The notes under the pieces: generated by a model
Databases searched by the model: none
The model's input: the letters and a program-made list of their open reading frames with translations, nothing else
What the model was told of the DNA's origin: nothing
Program-made: the position numbers and the translations under genes
Shown here: piece by piece, positions 12,201 to 24,696 of the stretch
How positions within the stretch are numbered: position 1 is the first letter of the stretch
How the letters are laid out: each line of letters opens with the position of its first letter
DNA from: Scenedesmus sp. ARA3
Taxonomy: Eukaryota; Chlorophyta; Chlorophyceae; Sphaeropleales; Scenedesmaceae
Direction of reading: 5' to 3'
Assembly: GCA_004335835.1 (NCBI GenBank)
Contig: RWJK01000504.1
Location: forward strand, 362 to 64,361
Length of the DNA stretch: 64,000 nucleotides

Positions 12201-13616
12201 GACAGCCAGCAGTGCAGGCGCTGCTGCCTCTTGCTGCTGCTGCTGCTGCCGCAGCTGCTGCTGCTCCTGCAGCCGCTGCCTCAGTCGCTGCAGGTTGGTG
12301 CCACCTGCAGAGGGTGGCGGCTGCATGCTGGCTGCTGCTGCTGCTGCAATGTCACCATGCTGCACCTGGTCTGCTGTTTGGCCTGCTTGGTCACCCGCAT
12401 CCTCTGCGCTGCTGCTGCTGGCACCAGCAGCCCTGCCCGGCGTCCTCCCAGGTAGCTGCTGCTGCTGCTGCGTCGCCTGCTGCCGCTGCTGCTGTTGCGG
12501 CTGCTCCTCGTCCTCGTCTGAGTCCTCTGGCGAAGCAGCACGGGATGCTAGCCTGCTGCGTGAGGGCGTGCGCTTCATCTGGCTCAGCGTGATGGTCAGG
12601 TCGGCCTGCACGGGCATGATCAGTAAGCAATGCTGATAAGCTGGACTGCAATGCAGGTATTGACAGCTGATAAATTCTGCTGCTGCTGCTGCTGCTGCTG
12701 CTAGCATCTGTCACGACTGCGTGACTGCTCAATCAGTGGCATTGCAGGTTGCTCGGCATCAAGATGCTGCACATCATGCATACAGCTTCTGCTGCTTGCA
12801 CACTGAGGCATATGTTTGAGAGTCAGGCACATTCAGAGTTCTGCCTTTCATGCTACATGCTGCTGCTGCGCACCTGCAGGCTATCCAGCTCCTGCATCTT
12901 CTTGCTGTGCCACTGCGCAGGCAGCCGGCCTGCTGTGCCTGGCGCCTTGGGCGTGCCGGGGCAGGACGCGCCAGCACGAGGCGTCACTGCAGCAGCGCAG
13001 TGCACAAGCACACAGGCATTCTGACGTTACTGTCTATTACCATACAACCCAAGCCTTGCTGGGTACACAGCAGGGAATGCAGCGCTTGCGGCTGAGTGAA
13101 CAGTGGTGGGCAGGCGATGGCTCTGCACACACAAAAGCATGCAGGCAACCTCAAGCCGGCAGCAGCGCCTGTCAAGTGGTGTGCTGCAGGTTGCAGAACA
13201 CCAGGCAGCTGGCAATAAACCACAGCACTTAGCACACACCTGGCTCCTCTGCCTGATCCTCTTGCATGTCAACATCCCTGCTGGACATGCCTCCCATGTT
13301 GCTGTGGATGAGGCTGCTGTACAGCTGCCCAGTGGTGTCCTCGTCATCACCAGCAGCACCAGCCTTTGCTGCTGCTGCTGCTGCTGCTGTGAGCTGGCCG
13401 CTCTGCTGTGAGCTGGCTGCTGCATCAGGCGTCGTCTGGTCTGCGTCAGCTGTTGCATCACATGCTGCTGCAGTCAATCCCTGCTGCTGCTGATGATGGC
13501 TGGGGTGTGCTGCTGCTGCGCGGCCAAAGATGGGCAGGTCGGGGCTCTGACTGTCATCCAAGCCATATGTCAGGCTCAGGTCCCTGCCTGCAGGGAGCTG
13601 CTTCAGCACAGGCCCT

Positions 13617-13648
<32 letters not shown>

Positions 13649-15969
13649 GGCAGCAGTACAACAGCGTGTCAGCCCAAATGCCAACATGCACATGCACTTG
13701 GAAACAGCTCAAACATGTACACCCGTTGAGACAAAGGCTGGCGCTGCAGCATGTGCGTGAAGCTTGGTCATACGGTCGCATCTGCTCGCATCAAACACGT
13801 CTATCCTCTCACAACTCGCACCTGTTGAGGGCTGGCAGTCGCCCATGCCCATGCCTGTGCTGAGGCAGCCCACCGAGCTGCCTCCAACGCTTGCTCACAT
13901 ACTCTTGCCTGATCACACCCTCTCAAACCCTCACTCACACGCAGCACTGCCTGCATGCTGCAAGACATGCAAACCTTGCTGATCACACACCTGTTGAGGG
14001 CTGACTGCCGCCCATGCCTGTGCTGAGGCAGCCCACCGAGCTGCCTCCCACACTTGATGTGGCATACTTGTTGGCCAGCGCAGCCACCCCGGGGCTCATC
14101 AGCAGCCCAGGGGGCGTGGAGCTGGTGGTGCCAAAGCTGCTGCGATCCTGCTGCGGTGGCTTCAGCTGTGTGCCTGGCGGCCCTGGGGTAGCGAGGGAGG
14201 GGGTGAGTTGTGGGTTGAGGCGATCACTTGATAAGAGAGCTAGAATAGCGCTAGGACATGAGGTGCAGCGGCTAAAGGCATGACAACTCAGCGCGGTGAC
14301 AGCGTATGCAATGATGACGATTGGCCAATACACCTGACGCCTTCCCTTACATCGCAGGAACAGCTGTGCAGCTGCTCCAGCACGCTGCTGCATCGACTGA
14401 TCATGCTCACCTGCACGTGCTGGCCCTGTATCTCCCAGCCCAGGCGCTGCTGCTGCTGCTGCAGGGCCCCAGAGCCCCCCTGCGCCTGGGCCCCTGTAGC
14501 CGCCAGTGGGGCTGCCTGGCTGGCTGCTGCTGCCAAGTCTGCTGGTTGGCAGGCCTGGCTTGAGCGATGCCAAGCTCGGCTTGCTTACCTGCAGTTGCAA
14601 CCAGCACATGCATCCCCAGCAGAGGCGTTGACTGCAGCAGCTGCCTACACAGAGTATGCCTGGCGCAAGCAGATGACTGGCTACATGCTGGCCGTGTGCC
14701 AGAGTTAGACTGCTCGCGCTTGGCAGCGTCATTCACCTGCTGCTGTGTCAATTTAGCGTGAACGTCGTGTCGACAATCATGCTAGCTGTCTCACGGGACA
14801 GATGCTCCTGCTGCGACCCTGCACTGCCGCAACATCACTGCGCTGCTGTGCTGTCAGCCTCACGCTATGACAGCACTATACACCAGCTGCTGCTACTGTG
14901 CGGATGGCATACTCACAGGTGAAGTGGGAGTCGAGTAGGCTTGCCGCTGCTGCTGCATGCTGCCTAGTGCGCTGAGGTGTCCTGCTGCAGCCTTGCAGGA
15001 CAGCCTGCCCAGCACTGTCTTTGGGGGCTCCAGCGCATCTGCTGCTGCACCATACATGCCTGCAGTGCATGGAAAGCAAAAAACACTTGTACAGCTCTGA
15101 CACGTCTAGCAGGAACATGCCTAGCCCCACCACATGTTAGTACACAACACCATGCAACACAGAAGTTTCAAGGCTGCATGCGAAGCCCATCATGCTTCCG
15201 TGGCAGCATGGCAGCTGCTGCGCTCACCCTGCTGCAGCTGATCATCCTGCTGGATGAAGTCATCAGGGTTTTCCGGCTCCAGCACTGCTCCTGCAGGCTG
15301 CTGGTAGCCGTACTGGCTCAGGTGCTGCTCTAGCTGCAGCGCTGCTGTCCTGTTGGCATGGTACACAGCTGTGCAATGCCCGATCAGCTCCTGCAACGAC
15401 AAAAGCCAGCCATGCAATGATCAGGCCAGGGTCAGCATGTATCAGCCAAGCCAAGAGCACAACAACGACAACATTGCAAATGCTTTAGGTGAGTCATGTC
15501 GAGCATGTTGAAGAAGGACATATGCGCTGGGCTAGGTCCTGCTCGCCTGCTGCACTGACAACAGACAGCGCGCCAACCATCATGGCGGTTGAGTGCTGCT
15601 GCATGCCTGTGCAGCCCTGACATAACGGCCTTCTCTCTCCTCGCACCTCCAAAGAAGTTGTGTCAGACGTGCAGGTCACAAGCTGCTGTATCTCCTCTGT
15701 GAAGTCAGACACCTGCTCTTCCAAGTCATCCAGGCACTCCTTGAAATCTTGCACTACAGGGACAGCAAGTGGTCCATGTTACACTGAAACTTGCTAAATA
15801 CATTAAAGAACTAACCCATACACAAAGAAAACGACGTACCTCCTGCAGAAGGCCGCTGCTCTACTGTCCGCTTGAGGGCACTGATGCTGTCGCTCGCCCG
15901 TTGCACGAAGGACAGCAACTCCCCAGCAAAAGTTGATAAAGTATGATCCAGAAGAGACTTTGATGACAT
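9298..15969 (-). CDS. SKA3: SKA3-like spindle and kinetochore-associated protein
   Basis: Ten exons close in phase: 15969-15840, 15753-15647, 15390-15228, 15038-14917, 14588-14411, 14182-13991, 13614-13240, 12986-12874, 12605-10360 and 9505-9298 (1277 residues). The N-terminus (LSTFAGELLSFVQRASDSI, then ALKRTVEQRP) and the later segment ELIGHCTAVYHANR followed by SQYGY match the helical N-terminal domain of plant SKA3 as I remember it. The C-terminus (VSAEEFAGLPGWCR, then ELLGHSSSKSKTLVSCLHKLGR and NVYKLV) resembles the winged-helix microtubule-binding domain. SKA complexes couple kinetochores to depolymerising microtubules. The middle is about 750 residues of Ala/Gln/Ser-rich low complexity. 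Exon 9 ends inside the C-terminal domain. A second in-frame ATG lies upstream at 15993; I chose 15969 by comparison with plant proteins. Confidence 0.75.
9686..9905 (-). repeat. Two decayed copies of the SKA3 exon 10 start
   Basis: Plus-strand sequence at 9686-9727 and at 9880-9905 repeats the beginning of exon 10 (real copy 9470-9510, sharing GGACACCAGCG). The nearer copy keeps a GCAG acceptor before GGCCGGCAAGCGG. Both lie in the last intron. Confidence 0.75.
10107..10155 (-). repeat. Copy of SKA3 exon 9 3' edge with donor
   Basis: This repeats the real exon end at 10357-10410, coding LLNGALEELAEL plus the splice donor, about 250 bases further into the intron. Using it as an extra exon would shift the frame and give an immediate stop, so it is probably skipped. 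Confidence 0.8.
13819..13893 (-). repeat. Copy of SKA3 exon 6 3' edge with donor
   Basis: About 70 bases match 13989-14056, the end of exon 6, including the CACCTGTTGAGGGCTG segment that carries the donor. The offset is 170 bases. The copy lies in the following intron. Confidence 0.85.
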
Positions 15970-16309
15970 CGTGTCGTGGTTGGTGCCCAGCAATCAGCAG
16001 CAACTCTGCTCGATCAAGCTGTTGTTATGCACACAATCTTGCATGCTGACAATAACAATAACTAATCTACGGGTTCAAGCATGTCGATGTCAGCAAGCTG
16101 CTGGTGGTGGCTTCTCACAACTTGAATTGTGTTACGAAGGGTTTGGGTGGCACAGTGCACGATTTATTCAGCTTCCGTCAGGTGAACGTGACAATCGATT
16201 GCAAGCAGTAGCATTGAGCACTCGCTGGAAAGGGCCGGCACTTGCTCTCAAGTAGTTTTGCCTGAAGTCACCGGACTCCCATCCGTCACATGTTTGCAAG
16301 CACTCACAG
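15970..16309. promoter_or_regulatory. Divergent intergenic promoter region
   Basis: These 340 bases separate the start codon of the SKA3-like gene (minus) from that of the secreted protein gene (plus), so both promoters must lie here or extend into the 5' UTRs. I see no clear TATA box. Confidence 0.45.
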
Positions 16310-17414
16310 ATGGCTAATAGACGTGCCAGCCCGCTGCTGTTGCTTTGGTTCTTCTGTTTTGTTTGTACAGTATCTGCTTCAGCATTGCAGCGAGAGCCTA
16401 GATGCCCTGCACCATCGCAGGCATGCGGAAGAGGTTGCACACCCGGCCCGGCATATCTGTGCAAGCGCAGCCGATGCATAGATGGCCAAACAGGAAAGCA
16501 GTCGCTATGCACACCCTCGTCTCATGTCTGTGGCCAGCTATGCCCGCTGTTTGCCTGGTGCAGCGGGCAGCAGTGCATCCCCAACACCCCAGCACACCAG
16601 CACAAAATTTCTTGCCCTGAAGATACAGGGCTGTTGCAGCAGGTCAACTGCACAAGTCAAGCACAAGGCACACAGTGCTATGCCAGCAGTGCAGGCATTT
16701 TTCGCTGCCATGTCAGCGGAGGCTTCATCATGTCTTACTGTGGCAAGAAGATGGCAGTGGGCCTGGCAGCAGCCATCAGCAGCAACAGCAGCCAGCAACA
16801 GAGCAACCACCCCAACCAAGACAGCATCAGCAGCAGCAGCACGGTTGGCCAGAATGCACTGCTGCGGTTCAAGCTGCGCTTGACAGGCCGCCGGCTGCAA
16901 CAGCAGCAGCAGCAGCAGCAGCAGCTAGCACTCAGCATGCCAGCACTGGCGCACACCTTCCACCCAAGGTACGGGCGCTCACTGCTGCAGCTGACCTCCC
17001 TACTCAGCACATTCATGACTGGTCTCAGGGCAGGCATCAGCGGCACCTCAACTGGCCTAACAGGCTATGGCATGCAGTCTCAATCTCAGCTGAGCAGTGG
17101 ACTGTATGGCCAATCTCAGTATCAAGGCATGGCTGGCGGCTACCCCAGCAGCAGCAGCAGCAGCAGTGATGTCCCCGGGTTCCTGCAGAGCTACTACCAG
17201 AGTGTCACAGGCAGCACTTATGACAGTGCTAGTGACGACCTGTCATTGCTGGCGAGTCAGTATAACAGCGGACTTGCAGGGCAGTACCCTGGGAGTGGCC
17301 CTACACAGTTCAGCGACCCTCACCTGTCACAAAGTGCACATATGGGCGGTGCAAGCAGCTACCAAAATGGAGCAGCAGGGACATATCAACCGTATGCTTC
17401 ATCACAAGAGTTGG

Positions 17415-17447
<33 letters not shown>

Positions 17448-18994
17448 TGTCTGGGGGTCTGCCTTTCTCTCAGACTGTCCAGCAGCAGCAGCAGCAGCAG
17501 CAGCAGTATACAAGCCAGTACTACACACAAGGGGGTGCAAACGGTGCCACAAGGTTCACTGCTGCAGTGTCAGATCCGAGCAACAGGGCCAGCAGCAGCG
17601 GCTACAGCTACAGCCAGAGCAGCGGCGGCAGCCCTGGCGGAGCCTTTGTCAAAGCTGGACCTGATGGCATTGTTGCTGGCAGTTACGGTGGCGGTTACAG
17701 CAGCAGTTATGGAGCTGGCGCGAATTACGGCTTTGCAAAGCCCTACTATGGCGATGCTGCGGGCGTTGCAGTGGTGTTTATGCCAGCAGCATATGCGCCT
17801 GACTTGCCAAACATAACATACCCCTGCCCTGATGGATTGCCAGTGGGCACTATGATCACAGTGGGCATTCCATGTGGCATCCCGCTGACGTCTGTGCCTG
17901 CTTCACGGCTGCCAACTATGGGTGGCATTCCAGCAGCTGTGGACCTGACCAAAGCAGGGGTGAGTGGTGGATGGGTGCTTGCAGCTGCATGGAGGAAGCA
18001 TGTCTTGTGAAGCCGTGTTGCGACCGTTGCTGCCGCCTCTGCAAAGGCTGCAGCATGCAGTCAGTCAATGGTGCATCATGCAGAGGCAGCAGGAGGCACA
18101 AGTTGTACGCCGCTGTCGTCACAATGCCGCTGATACTCTCTAGAGCTCCTTCCGCTGGCCTAGCGTACTTGATCAGAGTGTATCGACTGTTCAACTGCCT
18201 ACACGTGTTTGACGCACTGTATGTGTGCCTTTGTGCTGCAGCTGGCTCAAGCCCCACCCCCTCAAGTGGACTACCCAGTGGGCACCCCTGTCACCTACGT
18301 GCCCGGCACCCCCGCCAACAGCATGGTAAGGCATGCTTGCATCATTCTCAACAGTAGCTCTGCATGCCCTGCAGTGCAATTGTTTCATGGCACCTGCCTG
18401 CAGTGCTGCGCATGCTGCATTTGCACGCCAGCAGCAGAGTAGTGCATAAACTATTGACTGTGCGGTGGTCCTTGGCAATCATCTGGGCGCTGCTGTGCTG
18501 TGCAATATAGCGAGCTGTGCCGCAACGATGTGTGTTTGCACGGCCAAGCAGCATACTTGGTCAACTTTGTGTCACTACCACCTGCAATGACTGGCAGCTT
18601 GCCATAGCATGCTCTGCCTGCATAATCTCTCTGTCGCTTTGCTTCAACGCTTGAGCTTGTGTCCCGTCTGTTGTCAATGTGTCTGCAGGCATCATATGAC
18701 TACCCAGAACCCAACAACCCAGTGTACAGCCCCTACACCAGCAGCAGCTACAGCAGCATGCGTGTGAGCAGCAGCCAGGACAGCCCAGGTGCAGCAGCAG
18801 TAGCAGCAGTAGCTGACCAGGAAGCTGGCACACAGCAAGCTGGCAAGCAGGCACAGGCTGCTGCTGCAGAGAAGCAGCCAAACGGCAGTGCCAAGCAGCA
18901 GGTTGGCAAGCAGGCTGGGTCTGCTGCTGCTGCTGCTAGCAAGGATGCTCTGGCTGCCTCACTATTTGCTACAATGACAAGCAGCCATCAGTGA
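16310..18994 (+). CDS. Secreted Cys-rich, Gln/Tyr/Ser-rich protein, three exons
   Basis: Exons are 16310-17959, 18242-18325 and 18689-18994, all phase 0, giving 679 residues. The N-terminus is a clear signal peptide (basic MANRR, then LLLLWFFCFVCTV, cleaving near residue 25). Residues about 28-145 are rich in cysteine (for example CGRGC, CKRSRC, CSGQQC), suggesting a disulphide-bonded extracellular module. The rest is low complexity: polyglutamine runs, Tyr-Gly-Ser repeats, and a Pro/Val segment with related motifs (DGLPVGTMITVG, DYPVGTPVTYVPGTP). The last exon is Ala/Gln/Lys-rich. I recognise no family; composition suggests a cell-wall or matrix structural protein (inference). A TGTAA signal lies at 19602-19606. 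Confidence 0.7.
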
Positions 18995-21900
18995 CTGTGC
19001 TGCCACCTAGGGGTCCACCTGGTGACACGGGTCCTGCTAATGGGCCTGGGTTGTGTCAGCCAGTGACCTCAGGCATGCCGGGGTGAGTGCGGTTGATAGA
19101 TCCTCTTGATAGAAGTTGATGCCATGGTGTCGTTGTGCCACACATGAGCCGTAACTAAACGGCAGTAAGCTGCCGTCTCTGGGACAGCCTGGTAGCTTTG
19201 TGAGTGAGTTGCAGAGGGAGTTGCTAGTATGCTGCAGCAGGACGTGTCCTGGTGACTCCTTGTCATCTATCGCTGCAAGATGCGATTAGTTATTTCGTGT
19301 TTTTGTACAGAAAGCACGGCAGCCGTCCCAGCGCACGGTCACGGGGTGCAGCGCGCCAAGTTTGAAGCGCGCGTACACCTGCTTCGTCGCGATGCTGTGA
19401 AGCATCTTTGTTGCTAGGCGTGGTTTAACACTTTTCGTGTTGAAGAGATAAGTAACTATTAATTCTATGCAGCGTGCACATCTCGCAGATCGGCAAAGCG
19501 GCCTGACAGCCATGTCCAGCATCCACGACCATGCCTCAACATAGCTGACAGTTTTGCTTAGCAAAGGTTGAAAAAGGGCCGAAGGGATAGCGTAGATACT
19601 TTGTAATTTCAAAAACCGTGTTTAAGCCGTACTGGCAGCCGGGTATTGTGTTGAAAAGGGCTGCGCCAGCATACCTTAGACACACTGCTAATCGCTTGCT
19701 GTTCTGCATGCTGCCAGGTCAGCTGTGAATAATTGGGAGCTCAGCGCAGATCCGAAGACAACCATCTTGTTGCAAACGGAGCGACCCGGGCAGTGCTCTA
19801 CTGCAAAAGAATGCACACTGTACATAAGCTGAAACACGCCAGAATCACAGCAAAGCAAGAAGCCCGCAATCCTTGCACCCTCACATGCACACCTGAGCAT
19901 AGGGAGATGCGCGGGCCAGTAGCTCCACACAACAAGAGGATACTCGTACAAATTCTGCAAGCATGCATCGGTTTCAGGCCGCAAGCATGTCGCGGCTGGA
20001 TGCATGTGTGCACAGCAATCATGGTCCGAGCAGAGGACTGCCATGCAGCACATGTTGACAGGGAAATTGTGCAGCACATGTTGACAGAGCGTCATGTGCA
20101 TGCAGCGCATGTGCTGCGCAGCGCCGCACAATAAACCGTGTCAACCCACAGGCTGCATTGCAGCTAGCAGCACAACACTGCACAGCGCAATAACACGTGC
20201 AACCTCAGGTCCCTTCCTTCAATGATAACATACACGGCCACATCAATGAGGTCCGTCGGCCAGATTTGGCACATAAGTGCAGCTGCGCTCCTGTCATGAT
20301 CTGGAGTTAGGCAAACACCCGGAGTCCAACCACTGGCAGCATTGCCGGCCACACTAGCGGCAAGCGAGGCACTGCTGTATATGTGGCCAGCAAAGTGAGC
20401 TGCAGCTGCAGCCACAGCAGCAGCAAGCACCTCCAAACAGACATGCAGCTGGCGTTTGCGCTTCCATCAATGGCGCAAAGCAAAGTGGATGTCATCTGCA
20501 TCCCCCATGCGCCTCCAAAGCAGCATTCATGTCAGCGTGCCAGCAGTGCTGCAGACACCTCGCCACGCATTGGCCCCACACTCTTGCAACCGACGGGCAA
20601 GGCCCGCAACCAACAAAACCCGCTGTCTGTTCTCAGTCAAAAACACAGTCCGAAACACAACCGCATGCGTCAAAATCTGACAACGGCAGGCAGACAGGCA
20701 CGAATACATTGCAGGTGAACAGCAGCTACTCACACATTTCATGGTTAACAACTGCTCCCCATCGCCAGCTGGCTTCGTATCAGGCCAACTGCCCAGCAAC
20801 ACGCTCACACACGCCAATGCAAAATGCTGCCGGCTGATGTCGCACAAGCAGCCGAGACTCAATCATCCACACCCGCACACCCCACGAGTCAATGCTGTGA
20901 CTAATGTCGCACAACACAGGAAGTCTTGCAGCAGTACACCCATTCCTCATACCAGCTGCACCACCCGCTGCTGCAAACCCCGTACTGACAAGCACACACG
21001 CACAGAAGGCCAGGCGCCCCAAATGACACCATTCCCCGCAGCTGCTGACATCCGCAAGTGCCACCCACACCCATTGCAGAAGGACGACGGCAAATGCTGG
21101 CTGCACCTATTATGCCCTGCTGCTGCGAGGTTCCGCCGCAACATGCAGCAGCAGCTACAAGCCTCTACCGCCGCCACACACCAACTCCCCAGGGCCGCAA
21201 AATTGAGCAGGCATAACCACAGTAGTATAAATGCATCATCAGCAGCCGGCACCAGCCAAACCAACAGCAGCAGGCACCTGTTCAATGGTTTTCTGTGTGC
21301 TGTTGAGCATTATGAGGCTGATCATCAGGCCCCGCACTCCTGCTGCTGCTGCTGCTGCTGCTGCTGACATGTGGATGGGGGTAAGGTTGTGCCCCCACAG
21401 TCGCCTACTGGTCTGCCCAACACGGCATGCTCAAAAAGCAATCAGGCTTTGGTAACATCGGTGCTGGTGTGTGCTGGTGTCATCATCAGTGCGCATGTCG
21501 ATCCAGCAAACCAGCAGGTCAGAGGCTGCTGCCGGACTCTAGATCTCAAAAAGAGTGCAGGAGCCACATGGATTGTCAGCTGTCATGAGGAATGCTGCAT
21601 GCCGACACCCCACGCAGTGCCGCGTACCTGCATGCAAAGGAAATCCACACAGGTTCCAACGTGGCAGCTGCCAGCGTGTCTACTGCTTGTCAGACAGGTC
21701 AACACAGATTCCCTCCAGCGCTGTCATGCTGCAAAAACCAAACCTGCTGCCATTTCGCACCAACCAGCAAATGCTGCTAGGGTGGGGCCCGGGGCAATCA
21801 TATCACCCAACCAACCACAGAACCACAACCGCTGCATGCTGCTAGCCGTCACACCGCTACCCTACGTCAACTATCAGCCTCCTTACAGCTGGGTATGTGC

Positions 21901-23201
21901 TGCTTTGCTGTGCCTTGCCTTGCAAGCCGGTATAAGCTCAAAGCAGGAACCGTCAAGGCAGCAAGCACAGCTCTGACGTGCGCAAGCAGCGCAATGAAAT
22001 GCAGCACTGCTGACGTTCAGCATGCAAGGGTTCCCACCGACACAAGCACTACAGCGAGACATGCACGCTGAACTCCTAGCCAGGGCTGCAACAGAATCGC
22101 CACGCAGCAATAAGCATGCATGATAGATAGCACAAAGTCAGCGGCCCATTAGTAGCGCGCGGCGGAGCGCACCACCACCCAGCACGCTGCAGAAATGCTG
22201 CCAACAAGGAGCACATGACTGCTGCAGGCGGCACAGCTACCTCAAGCAGCCGTGCACCGGCACACGCTGCCGAACTTCATACAGACATGCTGTGCAGGCC
22301 GCTGCAGGAAGTGAACTGCTATAGCGCTGCACCAAACCCTAGCCAAGGAGCAGCCATGCAGGACTGATCACAGCAGTAAGCTGGCAGCACGCAGGAGCCA
22401 CTGCCGCGTGGCACAAGCGCACATGCACACAGCATGGAAGGCGGGAGCAATCCTGCAAGCAGACAGGAGCCAGCAGACTACTGCACCTGCACAATATTGC
22501 ATGGGCTGCGATTCTGTTTGTGCAAGCAGCAGCTGGTTGGCGGGAAGAGCTGCCGCCACACTTTTACGACATACATAAGACAGATCAAATGCGTTGCTGC
22601 TTAAGAAACAGGCGCGCCGCCAGCTGGGCATGATTTCTTCGTCTCGTCATTCCTGTCATCATGCACGTTATGTAACAAGCACACCGACTAACCATGCAGG
22701 CACCGGCAATTCTGCATAAATAGCTGCGTCGCAGGCGGCTGTATGCTGCAGGATACAGCAGGACACAGCACCACCCTGCATAACAGCCAACACCAGAGCA
22801 CTACTGCACAGCATGGCAGAAGAATACAGTCATGCAATCCAGAACAGCGCAGCAGCTGCTGTGCTGCACAATGCAGTCAATCAACCAGTGACAGGTGCAC
22901 CCTACAGCCCTGTATGCATGTACCTGCCTGTCCGGCAACCTCCTGAGGCGCAGCATGCTCACCATAACATGCAGGGCACACAAGCAGCAAGCAGCAAATC
23001 AGTCCCCTTCCCTGCAGTCAACACATAACAGGTGTGGTGCATGCAGGGATGGCACAGCAGCACAATCAGCAGCACGCCAGCAGTGCGCCCGCAATGCAAG
23101 CTGGAGCACAACAGCAGAGCTTGATGTCAGCTCATAACGCCCTGTCACAGCCGCCTGGCGAGAGTAGCTGCCAACTGCTGCATGACAGCTGCCAGCTGCT
23201 G

Positions 23202-23290
23202 CTGCTGCTGCCATCTGCCGCTGTTGCTGCCATCTGCCTCTGCTGCTGCCATCTGCCGCTGCTGCTGCCATCTGCAGCTGCCATCTGCTG
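23202..23290 (+). repeat. GCTGCTGCCATCTGCC minisatellite
   Basis: About five imperfect units of a 15-16 bp sequence built on GCTGCCATCTGC. Confidence 0.8.
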
Positions 23291-24264
23291 CATGACAGCA
23301 CAACACCGGGCTGTACCAAATGCGTACGGCAGGCAAACATTGCATACTGTTGTAACATGCACAGCCAGCAGCGTCCGCAATACATTATGTAGAATGTAGC
23401 ACAGCAGACAGATCCTGCTGCACCCCGTAACCAGTGCTGCTAATGGTCAGGTGTGCAATAGCAAGTGCTGTAGACCCCTCCAACATGTGCCATCCTGCTG
23501 CAGAGCCCTATGTGTGCGCACAAGGCCTGCCACCCGTGTATCAAATGACAGCCAAAACCACAAAGCCGCAAATCCGCAAAACCGTCAAAACCGTAGCCTG
23601 CCTAGAGACCTCGACGGTGGCAGGCACGCCAATGCGTCGTAACATATTCTACATGCAGGGCACGTTGAATGCCGCTGCACGCAACGCTAACCTCCAGCCG
23701 CACAAAAACACTGCCACCCAGATAGCACGCTTTTCACCTGCCACGCGCGAGCTTTGTGCAGCGTGTGCATTTCAACCCACAGGTGCAGCATGAAATTCTG
23801 CGTCCAGGCTGCTGCCAATGCACGCCGCAAGAGGCATGCTAACAGCACGTGCCAGCAGCCAATGCCATGTGAGCAGCACGTGCTGCTGGCAGCCAATGCC
23901 ATGTGAGCAAGCGAGCAAGGCAGGCTGGGCTCCCTGGGCTGTGCACGCTTGCACAGGCACAGTATCAGCTGAGCAGCTGCACAGCACAGGGCCGCAGCAC
24001 CAGCTGCACACTGAATACCAAAGCAGCTGCAGGGCCATGCCCAGCTGCCACTGCCAGGCAGCTCAGCTCAGCTGAGCTCAGCTCAGCAGCAAGGTGAGTT
24101 TGAGTTCCAGATGGTTGTTCAGCCAGCATCAAATGCAGTGCACCTTCTGGTGCGGCAACTTGCAACCGCTTCCCAATGCAACCACACCGCTCTCACACTC
24201 TCGAAAAAAACGTGACAATGGCTACTCACTCGCTGACCATACCAGCCGTCAACCGTCAAGCAGC

Positions 24265-24436
24265 ACACTGCCTGCGCAGCTTCGTTGGCTGCAGGGTCCT
24301 GCAGTGCTGAGCGATGCAGCTGCAGCTGCAGCTTGCAGTGGCAACTGCATGCCAGAACCCTCAAGCCACACACTGCTTGCGCTGCTCAGTGTGCTGCTCA
24401 GTTGGCTGCAGGGTCCTGCAGTGCTGAGCTGGCCTG
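24265..24436. repeat. 117-bp offset tandem duplication
   Basis: The segment TTGGCTGCAGGGTCCTGCAG at 24285 recurs at 24402, and flanking sequence on the left is also related. The 117-bp offset is the same as in two duplications in the neighbouring kinase gene. Confidence 0.75.
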
Positions 24437-24696
24437 GGCGAGCCTGCTGGGATTGTGGCGCAGCAGCCTGCAGCAGCAGCAGCAGCACGCAAGGATGCTG
24501 GCTGTGTAGGCTTGGCATATTTGACTGGGCATGCTGCATGCACGGCGCTGCTTAGGATGTTGACATAGACAACCACAGCACCAAGCATGCCTTGCCAGGT
24601 GTCCATGCTTTGCACGCCGTTGGAATGCCAGCTGGTTCACGAATGTTGCCAAGACACACATGCATTTGCTGGCTTGGTGTTCAAAAGTGCTGCTGC

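Larger units (their letters stand above)
18995..24696. other. Long region without a supported gene
   Basis: The plus strand from about 20.1 to 23.8 kb is rich in CA-type dinucleotides, unlike its surroundings. A few splice-bounded stretches look protein-like on the plus strand: PLPYVNYQPPYSW before a GTATGT near 21892, GAPYSPVCMYLPVRQPP near 22900, and EPYVCAQGLPPVYQ after a GCAG near 23505. I cannot join them into one frame. A 117-bp tandem duplication at about 24265-24436 resembles the exon-edge duplications seen in real genes nearby. This may be an unresolved or non-coding transcript. Confidence 0.3.

Noticed and set aside
10306..12636. Several plus-strand frames of 85-340 codons across the SKA3 middle region
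   Set aside because: Repeat-driven antisense frames; the minus-strand exon 12605-10360 explains the sequence with closed phases.
9298..12707. Assignment of this gene as SKA1
   Set aside because: The C-terminal winged-helix pattern alone fits SKA1, but the N-terminal exons and the overall order match plant SKA3.
14589..14740. Possible SKA3 exon beginning VNDAAKREQ on the minus strand
   Set aside because: It would need a 47-base intron and the frame then fails to match exon 6. The model starting at 14588 closes all phases.
20741..21976. Two adjacent plus-strand frames of about 200 codons each
   Set aside because: Composition is random-looking (many Cys, His, Thr from CA-rich DNA) and no motif or consistent splice sites join them.
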